Below, piece after piece: positions 45,130 through 54,215 of a stretch of DNA of 64,000 bases (within the stretch, counting starts at the first letter, position 1; every line of letters starts with the position of its first letter). Made by a program: the position numbers and the translations under genes. Source of the DNA: Alphaproteobacteria bacterium. Its GTDB lineage: Bacteria; Pseudomonadota; Alphaproteobacteria; UBA8366; GCA-2717185. The notes beneath the pieces were generated by a model. The model did no database searches. It saw nothing but the letters and a program-made list of their open reading frames with translations, and was not told where the DNA came from. The stretch spans positions 161,809-225,808 of the forward strand of contig JBBDQU010000074.1 in assembly GCA_040905865.1 (NCBI GenBank), given 5' to 3'.

Positions 45130-45191
45130 AGATCAGATCCACATGGCCGTTGGATCGCCAACGGCGATGCCAACCAACCATGATCTGATCT
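45130..45191. repeat. Type-B palindromic element, copy 2 (62 nt)
   Basis: Terminal inverted repeats AGATCAGATC (45130-45139) and GATCTGATCT (45182-45191) are perfect. The inner hairpin is TTGGATCGCC-AAC-GGCGAT-G-CCAA (45150-45173). It is joined to the adjacent type-A element through GTCTT-CAAC-AAGAC (45116-45129). The order A then B here is the inverse of B then A at 42.5 kb. Confidence 0.85.
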
Positions 45192-45488
45192 AGCGTTCCT
45201 GCCCATATAATGCCAGTAACGCCCGATTACAAAGGTTCGCGACCGCCATGATTCCCGTTCACCGCGGAAAACGTACAGAGGCGTGTCGACATGATGTAGA
45301 TGCTCGATGCAACCGGTTCCGGCACCCAACCGTGCGACCGTTTTCCCCGAAGCGGCGAAGGGAACTGATCACCGGCACCGGACAAAGTCGCCCGTGACGG
45401 CACAGTCGTTCATCGCCGGCATCGCAACCGTGCGCGCGAATACCGGTCCTGACTCGACCTCATACACATAACGCAACAGTCGGCAGGA
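45192..45488. other. Non-coding stretch upstream of the psd region and after the LysM gene
   Basis: About 300 bp between the type-B palindrome and the LysM gene stop. Short frames exist on both strands (for example 45120-45329 minus) but they run through the repeats, have no ribosome site and resemble nothing I know. I see no RNA gene or strong hairpin. Confidence 0.5.
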
Positions 45489-46673
45489 TCAATTCGGGTC
45501 CGGTAGTGAAAACAATTGTCCGGGATAGATCAGGTCCGGATCAACGATCTTTGAGCGGTTGGCGTCGTAAATTTCCGTGTACCGGACGCCGGCGCCCAGC
45601 GTACGCCGCGCAATGCGCCACAAGCTGTTGCCCGGTTGCACCACGACTATTCCATTTGCCGCATCGGCGGTAGTATGCGGCTCTGCGCGCGAGAACGGCA
45701 TTTCGACGCGCGCAACAACCTTGTTGTCGGAAAGGCCGTCAACCCGAAGCGTATGGACCCCGACGCCGATATTTCCTTCCGGTTTGACCTGCCAGTTTCC
45801 ATCGGGAGAAACCAGTACAGCCTGCGCGGCGGGATTGTTGTTGACATACACCTGGACGCTGGTTCCGGGCGTCGCCTTGCCCCCTATACTGACATTGCCC
45901 TTGTCGTCGTAATCGATCACGTCGATGGATAATGCCTTGTCGCCCAGGCCTTGCGCTTCGGACGGTTTCTGTAAAATGCGACTGGGCGCGTTGCCCTCCC
46001 GGGCCACCAGCACGGCGAGAACGCCTTCGGATTTCTTCTCGGTGCCGTCCTGCGGCATCGACGCGGATACCGGCGCCTTCGCCAGATTCCGGTCCGGCAC
46101 CATCAGGACGACTACGGATTCCGAGCGCGATTCCGTTCCGTCCTTGCCGATCAGCGAAAGGCCGATTTCACGCTGTCCCGGCGGCAAGGGTTCACCCGGC
46201 AGATATACCCATTCGCCCCGGCTGTCCGCTATCGCGGTACCCGTCCGCTTGTCGCCGTCGTAAATACCAACCTCCGCCCCTACCGGTGCACGCCCCGCGA
46301 TCAGGGCGTCACCTTCCGGGTTGACCCGAACGACATCGAATACCGGCATGGAAACGCCGGCGGGACTGTCAGGCTTTTCCCGCCGAGGCTGGGCCGCGCT
46401 GGCATTCCGTGATTTCCCGTCGGCCGTCGGCGTTTCCGCCGCGGGCGTCTTCTCCGGATGAGCCCGGTCAGTCCCGAAAGCCGCAACGGGCGGGGGTACG
46501 GGAACCGGTATTCCGGTGCCGCGTGCGTTACGGCTTGCCCGGGAATCCTCAGCGGAACCTTCCACAGCCAGTTTCGATTCGAGGAAATGGTCCTCGGTCT
46601 GCCAGTAGGTCAATACGATAGCGCCGGCTGCGACCAAGCATCCCAGAATACCGATATAAAGATATCGTTTCAC
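45489..46673 (-). CDS. LysM-domain envelope protein with Ig-like modules
   Basis: The 394-residue protein has an N-terminal membrane anchor (residues 5-24), a disordered Pro/Ala-rich linker (about 35-110), two beta-sandwich modules (VNPEGDALIAGRAPVGAEVGIYDGD near 118 and YDDKGNVSIGGKATPGTSVQVYVNN near 260) and a C-terminal LysM motif (VVQPGNSLWRIARRTLG to YPGQLFSLP, residues about 345-392) that binds peptidoglycan. This layout is common in alphaproteobacteria. Function in envelope maintenance is inferred. Confidence 0.88.
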   Translation of the reverse strand: MKRYLYIGILGCLVAAGAIVLTYWQTEDHFLESKLAVEGSAEDSRASRNARGTGIPVPVPPPVAAFGTDRAHPEKTPAAETPTADGKSRNASAAQPRREKPDSPAGVSMPVFDVVRVNPEGDALIAGRAPVGAEVGIYDGDKRTGTAIADSRGEWVYLPGEPLPPGQREIGLSLIGKDGTESRSESVVVLMVPDRNLAKAPVSASMPQDGTEKKSEGVLAVLVAREGNAPSRILQKPSEAQGLGDKALSIDVIDYDDKGNVSIGGKATPGTSVQVYVNNNPAAQAVLVSPDGNWQVKPEGNIGVGVHTLRVDGLSDNKVVARVEMPFSRAEPHTTADAANGIVVVQPGNSLWRIARRTLGAGVRYTEIYDANRSKIVDPDLIYPGQLFSLPDPN

Positions 46674-46791
46674 AGCACCTCAAATATTTTATCAGCAGGC
46701 GTTTTCATGCCGCTCGTTTTGCAAAACACGCTACACCGAGTCCATCCATAACAGCCAGCGCAATAAAACGACCCCTGGTCACCGGGCGTTG

Positions 46792-47691
46792 TCAGAGGCT
46801 CCCGGATGCCGGTAAGGATTTCAAAAATATCGCCACCGCCTCGCGGTCCTCCGGCGTCATCTTGCTGGTACTGTTTTCGATCACTTCCACCATGGCGCCG
46901 CCGGCGAAATCGCCATCGGGCAGGATACCCATCTCCAGGTACGACTTGATATCGCCCGTGCTCCACGCACCGATGCCATTCTCCGGATCCGGCGTGATGT
47001 CCGGAATCCGCTTGCCGTCCGGTCCGTTCGGATTTCCCGCCAGTTCCCGTTCGTTATCCGACCCGCCGAGGAAGTTTCGCGGGGTATGACACTCACCGCA
47101 ATGCGAAACGGCGCGAACCAGATATGCCCCTCTGTTCCACTGCGCCGAACGGGTGGTATCGACCGGCTTTTCGCCCGCCTCAAAGTAAAGCCATCGCCAC
47201 GGCCAGACAAGCGCCCGGATATTGAACGGAAAATTCAGGTCATGGCCGGGGGCGGCCTCGGCCACGACCGGTACGGTTTTCAGAAACGCCCAGAGATCGC
47301 GCAAATCCGCCTCCGCCATGCCGGTGTATGAAGGATAGGGGAAAGCGGGAAAATAGATTATCCCGTCCGGTCCTTTCCCTTCGAGCATGGCGCGGGAAAA
47401 ATCCTCGTAAGACCATCCGCCGATGCCGTATTGCGGGTCCGGCGTGATATTCGGCGGATAGAAGGCGCCGAACGGCGTATCGAGCCGCCGGCCACCCGAC
47501 AGCAATTCTCCCTTGGGTTCGACGCTGGTATGGCAACCGGCGCATCCGGCAACATGGAAAAGATACTCCCCACGCGTCTCGGCAGGCGAAACCGCCCCGT
47601 GCCCGTGTCGTGGCAGCGCGAAAATCACGAACACTGCCAACGCAATGCATGACCGGGGAGCCAATGGATATTTACGCAAGATACCGGGCAT
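46792..47691 (-). CDS. Diheme c-type cytochrome
   Basis: The 299-residue periplasmic protein has a signal peptide (residues about 10-32) and two CXXCH heme sites, CAGCHTS near residue 52 and CGECHTP near residue 198, each starting a class I cytochrome domain. Repeated NITPDP-type segments (GAFYPPNITPDPQYGIGGWS and IPDITPDPENGIGAWS) follow each heme, as in the cytochrome subunits of membrane alcohol/aldehyde dehydrogenases. No dehydrogenase partner is adjacent. It probably passes electrons to the respiratory chain. Confidence 0.88.
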   Translation of the reverse strand: MPGILRKYPLAPRSCIALAVFVIFALPRHGHGAVSPAETRGEYLFHVAGCAGCHTSVEPKGELLSGGRRLDTPFGAFYPPNITPDPQYGIGGWSYEDFSRAMLEGKGPDGIIYFPAFPYPSYTGMAEADLRDLWAFLKTVPVVAEAAPGHDLNFPFNIRALVWPWRWLYFEAGEKPVDTTRSAQWNRGAYLVRAVSHCGECHTPRNFLGGSDNERELAGNPNGPDGKRIPDITPDPENGIGAWSTGDIKSYLEMGILPDGDFAGGAMVEVIENSTSKMTPEDREAVAIFLKSLPASGSL

Positions 47692-47941
47692 TCACGAATA
47701 TCCCTTCCATTTTACGTTTTCATCTTATCTGTTTCTTTGGAAAAATGCCATCCTTGCCGTCCTTTACTCTCAAGGACCTGTCTTCAACGCCTGTTCGATC
47801 AGTCAATCGCGTCAGCCCGGAAACTTACGCTTTAACAATACTTCATATTCAGGATGCAAGTTAATCTTGCACAGGGCCGGCAAGTCGCCTAATCGGTCCT
47901 GGTCCAGGTTGCGGACATGCGACAGGAAAGCGGGGTAATTA

Positions 47942-48526
47942 ATGACCGGCGTCAAGACGCTCTGTGTTTACTGCGGATCATCCAGCAGCACACGGGAAAG
48001 CCACCGGGCCGCCGCGCGAGACTTGGGCACAAGCATCGGCTCAGCCGGAATCCGGCTCGTCTTTGGCGGTGGGCGGGTCGGTCTGATGGGGCTCGTCGCC
48101 GACGCCGCGCTGCAAGCCGGCGGCGACGTGACAGGCGTCATTCCCCGATTCCTGAAAGCGCGGGAAGTGGAGCACAAGGGCTGCACCGAACTGATCGTGA
48201 CCGAGAACATGCATGACCGGAAACTGCGGATGGCCGCCCTCGCCGACGCCATCGTCGTCCTGCCCGGCGGCCTTGGGACGCTGGACGAGGCGTTCGAAAT
48301 CCTGACCTGGAAACAGCTCGGACTGCACGACATGCCCGTCGTCTTCGCCAATATCGAGGGATTCTGGACGGATCTTCTCCGCCTCATCGAAAACCAGATC
48401 GCGGAACGTTACGTGCGCGAAACAGAACGCTCGCTATTCAGCGTCGCGGCCACGACCGGCGAGATCCTGCCGCTGCTGGATTCCCTGCCCGCTGCTACGA
48501 TTTCGTTCGAAGAAAAATGGATTTAG
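47942..48526 (+). CDS. LOG-family protein (TIGR00730), nucleoside 5'-monophosphate phosphoribohydrolase
   Basis: The 194-residue Rossmann-fold protein has CVYCGSSS at the start, GGGRVGLMG near residue 40 and the signature PGGLGTLDE near residue 101, whose Glu is catalytic. Relatives release the base from cytokinin riboside monophosphates or from AMP. The start ATG at 47942 follows a GGGG-rich stretch. The 250 bp upstream hold no gene that I can see. Confidence 0.92.
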   Translation: MTGVKTLCVYCGSSSSTRESHRAAARDLGTSIGSAGIRLVFGGGRVGLMGLVADAALQAGGDVTGVIPRFLKAREVEHKGCTELIVTENMHDRKLRMAALADAIVVLPGGLGTLDEAFEILTWKQLGLHDMPVVFANIEGFWTDLLRLIENQIAERYVRETERSLFSVAATTGEILPLLDSLPAATISFEEKWI

Positions 48527-48554
48527 CAATGGGCGGTACCGCTGCAGCCTGAAA

Positions 48555-48580
48555 AGGGCCGGCATAGAACTGCCGGCCCT
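48555..48580 (-). terminator. Rho-independent terminator of the 456-residue protein gene
   Basis: AGGGCCGGCA (48555-48564) and TGCCGGCCCT (48571-48580) form a perfect 10-bp stem with a 6-nt loop. On the minus strand it is followed by TTTT (complement of 48552-48555). It lies 22 bp after the stop of the minus-strand gene and could also act on the convergent LOG gene. Confidence 0.85.
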
Positions 48581-48601
48581 CCGTTCCACCTTGGCAGAAC
48601 C

Positions 48602-49972
48602 TCAGGCCTTCCACGGCTTAATCGTTGCCTTGAGCTTCTTGTACCCGTCGAGGAATCCCGGGCGCTCGCTCCCGTAGACCGAATCGAACTTCGCCAGCGC
48701 GTCATCCAGCCATTTGCGCAACTCCTCATTGCCCGGGTTGGCATCCAGATAGGCGTCGCGGATCAGCACGAAATGAATGCGCGGATCATAGGGCTGCTTG
48801 GTTCCGCCCATCGATTCATCGCCATCCAGCAGGCGCAGCAGCATCGCATCGGCGGAGCCCAGCGTCTGTTCATGGATCGGCGGCCCGGACATACGGTGCA
48901 TGACCGACGTCATGTCGCGGCCATTGCCGGTCGTGTAACCCATCTCGTTCCAGAGTTCCTGCGTATTGACGTCCTTGCCGAGATGCTTTGCAACCATACC
49001 GCTGAACGCACGCATCGGGTCGGACACGTCGGCCAGCAGGTCGGTCAGGCGGTCACCGTCAAGGTCGGTCGCGAGGACGATGCAATCGCGCTTCTCGATC
49101 AGGTCCCACAGCATCAGGCCGAAATTCGTGTCAGCGATATGCTGTTCGATCTGACCGCCCCAGTTCTCCATGCCCTTCTTGAAGTCCTTTGGCAGCAGGG
49201 CGATGATGCGGTCCACGGCCTCCTTGTGCTCGACATAGCCGTCGACGGCGTATTTGCGGCCGACCTTGAACTTCGTGCCCTGCAGCAGCCAGGAATGCAG
49301 GCCGGCATTGATACCGTCCTCCATGGCCTGGGTCGGCTTCATGGCGACACGGCCAAGCTTGCCGCTCTTGTGCACCATTTCCAGGAACAGGCGGTTGGCA
49401 TAGGCCATCTGCACGCCCGGCGTATTCATCTCGGAATGCACGATGCCGGTCTTCGGATCGACATTGAACTTTGCCCGGTCCTGGGAATACGGCAGGCAGG
49501 GCATGCAGCGGACAACCGTAATCCGGCCGTAGGGGCGGACGTTGCAGAAGACGCCGGCCTGGGTGCGCAGCGGCGCATTCGCCGACTTGCCCATGACAAC
49601 AACCTTGCCGCCCTTGCCGTCATTGACATAGGCATCGCCCGCCGTCGACCATTTGATCGACGTGCAAGGCATATTGCCAAACCAGCCGAGCGACGCCAGC
49701 TTCGTATCGTGGCGGTACTGCGACCACATCGGCACGGCGTAGAACGGCAGGCCCAGGATATCGATCGCGGCAATCGTGCCCAGCAGCGCATAGGCATCGG
49801 TCAGGGAATGCGCAACCGGCTTCACGGAGCCGTCATGGTTTCCGCCCTTCCAGACCACAGCATCGGGGTAGCCCTCCGGCTTGACATCCGCCGGCTCGAA
49901 AAGCCCCTCAAGCAGACCGAACAGGTCGCCGCCGTCAGCCTCGGTCCGAGCAATTTTCATCAAATCTAGCAT
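48602..49972 (-). CDS. Unrecognised 456-residue soluble protein
   Basis: I do not recognise this family. The protein is soluble, with no signal peptide or membrane helix. It shows a Gly/Lys-rich stretch (YVNDGKGGKVVVMGKSANAPLRTQ), a CxxC-like VRCMPCLPYSQDR segment near residue 165, and ATDLDGDRLTDLLADVSD near residue 312, which could be a metal or nucleotide loop. The C-terminal third is helical. I place the start at 49972 (Met-Leu-Asp-Leu-Met-Lys); the frame runs to 50068 but the extra part is basic and unlike the rest. It has its own strong terminator and is divergent from icd. Confidence 0.75.
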   Translation of the reverse strand: MLDLMKIARTEADGGDLFGLLEGLFEPADVKPEGYPDAVVWKGGNHDGSVKPVAHSLTDAYALLGTIAAIDILGLPFYAVPMWSQYRHDTKLASLGWFGNMPCTSIKWSTAGDAYVNDGKGGKVVVMGKSANAPLRTQAGVFCNVRPYGRITVVRCMPCLPYSQDRAKFNVDPKTGIVHSEMNTPGVQMAYANRLFLEMVHKSGKLGRVAMKPTQAMEDGINAGLHSWLLQGTKFKVGRKYAVDGYVEHKEAVDRIIALLPKDFKKGMENWGGQIEQHIADTNFGLMLWDLIEKRDCIVLATDLDGDRLTDLLADVSDPMRAFSGMVAKHLGKDVNTQELWNEMGYTTGNGRDMTSVMHRMSGPPIHEQTLGSADAMLLRLLDGDESMGGTKQPYDPRIHFVLIRDAYLDANPGNEELRKWLDDALAKFDSVYGSERPGFLDGYKKLKATIKPWKA

Positions 49973-50159
49973 ATTGGTTTGTTCCCGTTGATTTATGGGG
50001 TTGTGAAAGCCGCGTATCCGTCGGGCGGAACTGGCAGCCACATTACCCTGCGCTTTCCCTGCGGGCAATAATAGGCCGGAGACATTGTTTTAATTTAATC
50101 TGAACCGTTCATCTGCTAGACCCCATTACGGGTTGGACGACGTTTCGCAGGAGAATTCG

Positions 50160-51371
50160 ATGAATAAAATCAAGGTTACAAATCCGGTTGTCGAACTCGA
50201 TGGCGATGAGATGACCCGGATCATGTGGGCCTTCATCAAGGAAAAGCTGATACTGCCCTATCTCGATATCGACCTGATCTATTTCGACCTGGGCATGGAA
50301 AACCGGGATGCGACGAATGACCAGGTGACTGTCGATTCCGCCAACGCCATCAAACAGCATGGCGTCGGCGTGAAATGCGCGACGATCACACCGGACGAAG
50401 GGCGCGTGCAGGAATTCAACCTCAAACAGATGTGGCGGTCGCCGAACGGGACGATCCGGAACATCCTGGGCGGTACGATTTTTCGCATGCCCATCATCTG
50501 TCAGAACGTCCCGCGGCTGGTGCCCGGATGGACCCACCCGATTGCTATCGGCCGCCACGCCTATGGCGACCAGTACCGGGCAACGGATTTTCTGGTTCCC
50601 GGCAGGGGAAAACTGACGCTGCGCTTCGAACCCGAAGACGGTGGCGAGACAATCGAGCGCGAGGTATTCCGGTTCGAGGAACCCGGCATCGCCATGGCCA
50701 TGTACAATCTGGATGAATCCATCGCCGGTTTTGCCCGGTCGTGCTTCAATTACGGATTGAGCCTCGGCTGGCCGGTTTTCCTGTCGACCAAGAACACGAT
50801 CCTCAAGGTCTATGACGGCCGGTTCATGGATATTTTCCAGGAAATTTTTGACAATGAATTCAAGGAACAGTTCGACGCCAAGGGGATCATCTACCAGCAC
50901 CGGCTGATCGATGACATGGTCGCTTCATCCCTGAAGTGGTCGGGCGAATATGTCTGGGCCTGCAAGAATTATGACGGCGACGTGCAATCCGACACGGTCG
51001 CCCAGGGCTTTGGCAGCCTGGGCCTGATGACATCGGTTCTGCTGACTCCCGACGGCAGGACAGTTGAATCCGAAGCGGCACACGGAACGGTTACGCGCCA
51101 TTTCCGGCAGCACCAGCAGGGCGACGAAACCTCGACAAACCCGATCGCGTCAATATTCGCCTGGACCCGCGCACTATCCTATCGCGGCAAATTCGACGAT
51201 ACGCCGGAGGTAACGAAATTCGCCGAAACCCTGGAGAAGGTATGTATCGATACCGTCGAATCAGGGTTCATGACCAAGGATCTCGCGATCCTGATCGGCG
51301 AGGACCAGCGCTGGTTGACGACCCGCGGCTTCCTGGACAGGATTGACCGGAATCTGCAGGCCGCCCTATAG
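50160..51371 (+). CDS. icd: NADP-dependent isocitrate dehydrogenase, eukaryotic-type
   Basis: The 403-residue homodimeric TCA-cycle enzyme oxidatively decarboxylates isocitrate. It belongs to the type found in mitochondria and alphaproteobacteria (opening [19 protein letters not shown], then [24 protein letters not shown] and [16 protein letters not shown]). AGGAG is 7 nt before the ATG. The TAG stop (51369-51371) lies within the first bases of a degenerate type-A repeat. Confidence 0.97.
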   Translation: MNKIKVTNPVVELDGDEMTRIMWAFIKEKLILPYLDIDLIYFDLGMENRDATNDQVTVDSANAIKQHGVGVKCATITPDEGRVQEFNLKQMWRSPNGTIRNILGGTIFRMPIICQNVPRLVPGWTHPIAIGRHAYGDQYRATDFLVPGRGKLTLRFEPEDGGETIEREVFRFEEPGIAMAMYNLDESIAGFARSCFNYGLSLGWPVFLSTKNTILKVYDGRFMDIFQEIFDNEFKEQFDAKGIIYQHRLIDDMVASSLKWSGEYVWACKNYDGDVQSDTVAQGFGSLGLMTSVLLTPDGRTVESEAAHGTVTRHFRQHQQGDETSTNPIASIFAWTRALSYRGKFDDTPEVTKFAETLEKVCIDTVESGFMTKDLAILIGEDQRWLTTRGFLDRIDRNLQAAL

Positions 51372-51414
51372 CACATCAGGTTTCAATAGAACCGCAACAG
51401 GTTTCCTTTAAACC
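51368..51414. repeat. Degenerate type-A palindromic element after icd
   Basis: The left arm (ATAGCACATCAGGTTT, then CAATAGAACC) is intact. The loop is GCAACA and the right arm GGTTTCCTTTAAACCTG is imperfect and truncated, lacking the terminal ATGTGCTAT. The icd stop codon is within its first four bases. Compared with the intact copies it is decaying. Confidence 0.75.
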
Positions 51415-51443
51415 TGTGAAGGTAGGCGGGGTTCCGGAAAGGA

Positions 51444-51767
51444 TTACTGTCCGTATCCGAGACGTGCCGGCGCGCAGATGAAGCTGACCCGAGATTTTTT
51501 CAGTAGCGGGCATTCGTTCAGGACCCGGTCCACCCGCCAGGCCGTTATCTGTGCCGTATTTTCCGGGCAGATGGCGAGGGCAACCGCCTCTATTTCGGCG
51601 CGGCTGTGGTCGCCGGAATCGTAACACACAGAGACGATGTCGGTACGGTGGCCCGGGACGCTCACCGGGATTTCTGTCCTGGACGGCGGGTGGGCGGTAC
51701 AGGCGGTCACAAATGCCAGAATGGCCACGGCGCCCAGCAGGCGTTGCCGGGAGGTCGCCTTCGTCAA
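51444..51767 (-). CDS. Small putative lipoprotein
   Basis: The 107-residue protein probably starts at TTG 51767, overlapping the VWA gene stop by 4 bp (TTGA). This gives a lipoprotein signal with lipobox VTAC, Cys near residue 22. The mature part is Cys-containing (VCYDSGDH, AICPENTA, NECPLL, FICAPARLG), with four further Cys that could form two disulfides. A longer frame reaches 51938 inside the VWA gene and I discount it. Unknown function. Confidence 0.65.
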   Translation of the reverse strand: MTKATSRQRLLGAVAILAFVTACTAHPPSRTEIPVSVPGHRTDIVSVCYDSGDHSRAEIEAVALAICPENTAQITAWRVDRVLNECPLLKKSRVSFICAPARLGYGQ

Positions 51768-52942
51768 TGGGTCAGTTCCCGCATCGCCGAATCCAGCCCT
51801 TCCAGCGTCAGGGGATACATGCGGTCCTCCATGATCTGCGACAGGATCTCGATCGACGGCGTATAGCTCCAGTTGCGCATCGGCTGCGGATTCAGCCACA
51901 CCGCATGTTTGTAGGTATCCAGCACCCGCTGCATCCATACGGCGCCGGCCTCTTCGTTCCAGTGTTCGACGCTGCCGCCGGGATAGGTGATTTCGTAGGG
52001 ACTCATGGTCGCGTCGCCCACGAATATCACCTTGTAGTCCGACGGATAGGTCCGCAACACTTCTTGCAGGTCGATGCGCTCGCTATGGCGGCGGCGGTTG
52101 TCCTTCCAGACCGTTTCATACATGCAGTTATGGAAGTAGAAGTATTCGAGGTGCTTGAATTCGGATCGCGACGCGGAAAACAGTTCCTCGCAGATTTTCA
52201 CATGATCGTCCATCGACCCGCCTATATCGAAGAACAGCAGCACCTTGATGGTATTGCGGCGCTCGGAAATCATCTTGATGTCCAGATAGCCGCCATTGCG
52301 CGCCGTGGCGCTGATGGTGCCGTCAAGGTCGAATTCACTCGGCTGTCCGTCGCGGGCGAAACGGCGCAAGCGCCGTAGCGCCAGCTTGATATTCCGCGTT
52401 CCCAATTCCGCCGTATCGTCGAGATTGCGGAATTCGCGCCTGTCCCAGACCTTGGCCGCGCGACGGTGCCGCGATTCATCCTGGCCGATGCGCACTCCTT
52501 CAGGATTATAGCCATAGGCGCCGAAGGGCGAGGTGCCCGCGGTGCCGATCCATTTGCTGCCGCCCTGATGGCGTTTTTCCTGTTCCGCCAGACGCTGCCG
52601 CAACGTCTCCATCAGCTTTTCCCAGCCGCCCAGCGACTCGATAAGGGCCTTTTCCTCCTCCGACAGGTGTTTCTCGGTCAGCTTGCGGAGCCATTCTTCG
52701 GGAATTTCTGCCTGCATATCCCCTTCCGGCGGCTCAAGTCCCTTGAAGACGTGGCCAAAAACACGGTCGAAACGGTCAAGATGGCGTTCGTCCTTCACCA
52801 GGGTGGCGCGGCTCAGGTAATAAAAATCGTCAATGCTGTATGCCGCCACCCCCTTTTGCATCGCTTCCATAAGGATGAGGTATTCCTTTAGCGATACGGG
52901 CAGTCCGGCGCCGCGCAGTTCCTGAAAAAGATTTATAAACAT
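51764..52942 (-). CDS. VWA domain protein, CoxE-like
   Basis: The 392-residue cytoplasmic protein has a helical N-terminal half (MFINLFQELRGAGLPVSLKEYL opening, typical of CoxE/DUF58-like) and a C-terminal von Willebrand A domain whose MIDAS motif is FFDIGGSMDDH near residue 235. A DATMSPYE segment follows. In other systems CoxE works with a MoxR ATPase to insert metal or assemble complexes, and such an ATPase is encoded at 54216-55070. The start at 52942 has AGAGG 9-10 nt upstream; ATG at 52948 is an alternative. Confidence 0.86.
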   Translation of the reverse strand: MFINLFQELRGAGLPVSLKEYLILMEAMQKGVAAYSIDDFYYLSRATLVKDERHLDRFDRVFGHVFKGLEPPEGDMQAEIPEEWLRKLTEKHLSEEEKALIESLGGWEKLMETLRQRLAEQEKRHQGGSKWIGTAGTSPFGAYGYNPEGVRIGQDESRHRRAAKVWDRREFRNLDDTAELGTRNIKLALRRLRRFARDGQPSEFDLDGTISATARNGGYLDIKMISERRNTIKVLLFFDIGGSMDDHVKICEELFSASRSEFKHLEYFYFHNCMYETVWKDNRRRHSERIDLQEVLRTYPSDYKVIFVGDATMSPYEITYPGGSVEHWNEEAGAVWMQRVLDTYKHAVWLNPQPMRNWSYTPSIEILSQIMEDRMYPLTLEGLDSAMRELTH

Positions 52943-53101
52943 GGTCATGCATCCTCTGGAGATGCGAAGCATACCGACTATGGGGAGGCGGGAAAAGCCC
53001 CCTGGAAGCCATCAGAATACGCCCACAATCCCTTCTAATCGCGTTGTATTCCCGGTATGTGGTATACTCGGCCGTACATAGTGTTCGGCAGGGGTTCCGG
53101 G

Positions 53102-54178
53102 ATGGAAACAGATGGCAGGCGGGAACTGGAACGGATCGTGACATCCGGCCAGATTTCCGACAAGGACAGGCTAGCCGAGACATTGACGGCCCTGTGCCTT
53201 GCGCCCGGCCGGCGGCCGGATCCGCGCGAAATGTCCCTGTTTTTCGATATTGTCCGGGGAATTATCCGGGACATCGAAATTCATGTCCGGCAGAACCTGG
53301 CGGACGGCCTGGCGAAACGGGCCGATGCGCCGCATGATCTGATCGTCATGCTGGCGAACGACGTCTTCGATGTCGCCGAACCCGTACTCTTGCGAAGTCC
53401 GATACTGGACGACGCCGACCTGATCGCGTTGATCCACCAGCGGACCACAAGGTTCCGCCTCGCCATTTCGAGACGCGAGACGCTGACCGAAAACGTGAGC
53501 GAGGCCTTTGTCGATACGAGAGATACCAAAGCCCTGAAATCACTGCTTCAGAACAAGGGGGCCCTGTTCAACGACGAGTCGCTGTCGCGGCTTGTCGATG
53601 AATCCCTGGTTACCGAAGAATATCAGGAACTGCTGCTATCGCGCCGGGACCTTCCCGCGTCGCTGGCTTACCGCATGTATGAATGGGTCAGCGACGCCCT
53701 GCAGCAGCAGATTTCAACGATGTTTCCGGTCTCGGACATGGAAATCGAGGAAGCCGTGTCACAGGCGCTGAAACGCGCCATATCGTCGAACGCCCGGCCG
53801 GCGTCGGAAGCGGAGAAGCCGCAGGAGTGGACCGGACGCCCATCGCCGGAGTCCCTGCGGCGCGCACTCGAACTACAGGACATCCTGAAGTTCGAGGACA
53901 TGTTCCAGGAGTTGACAGGGCTTGACTCCGCGACGACGACCCGTACCCTTTACGACATGGGTCCGGAGGGACTGGCCGTCGCCTGCCGGGCGGCGGGGCT
54001 GGACGCCGATACGTTTTCCGAAATCCTGTGCCACGTACAGGGTACCCGCCCCTTCGGGATTTTCCGGCAATCGCCTGCTTTTTCGCGCGGCATGAACCTT
54101 TTCAAGCGAACCGACCGCAGCAATGCCCGAAAAATCGTCGAAGGCTGGGGCGGCGCTCCCAATTCCGGCGGGTACTGA
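53102..54178 (+). CDS. DUF2336 family protein
   Basis: The 358-residue protein is mostly alpha-helical and soluble. It has HEAT-like paired helices (DIVRGIIRDIEIHVRQNLADGLAKRADAPHDLIVMLANDVFDVAEPVLL) typical of DUF2336, an alphaproteobacterial family of unknown function often near signalling genes. The start is at 53102 (Met-Glu-Thr-Asp-Gly) with AGGGG nearby; the frame is open from 53057. It lies between the VWA gene and the MoxR gene, on the other strand to both. Confidence 0.82.
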   Translation: METDGRRELERIVTSGQISDKDRLAETLTALCLAPGRRPDPREMSLFFDIVRGIIRDIEIHVRQNLADGLAKRADAPHDLIVMLANDVFDVAEPVLLRSPILDDADLIALIHQRTTRFRLAISRRETLTENVSEAFVDTRDTKALKSLLQNKGALFNDESLSRLVDESLVTEEYQELLLSRRDLPASLAYRMYEWVSDALQQQISTMFPVSDMEIEEAVSQALKRAISSNARPASEAEKPQEWTGRPSPESLRRALELQDILKFEDMFQELTGLDSATTTRTLYDMGPEGLAVACRAAGLDADTFSEILCHVQGTRPFGIFRQSPAFSRGMNLFKRTDRSNARKIVEGWGGAPNSGGY

Positions 54179-54215
54179 CGCAGGCCGCGAGCAGCCCGCC
54201 GCAAACCGGTCCCCG

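Noticed and set aside
45120..45329. A 69-codon minus-strand frame upstream of psd
   Set aside because: It runs through the type-B palindrome, has no ribosome site and no similarity.
48773..49969. A 398-codon frame antisense to the 456-residue protein
   Set aside because: The minus-strand frame has a plausible start, balanced composition and a terminator directly after its stop; the plus frame is His/Arg/Gln-rich and lacks a ribosome site.
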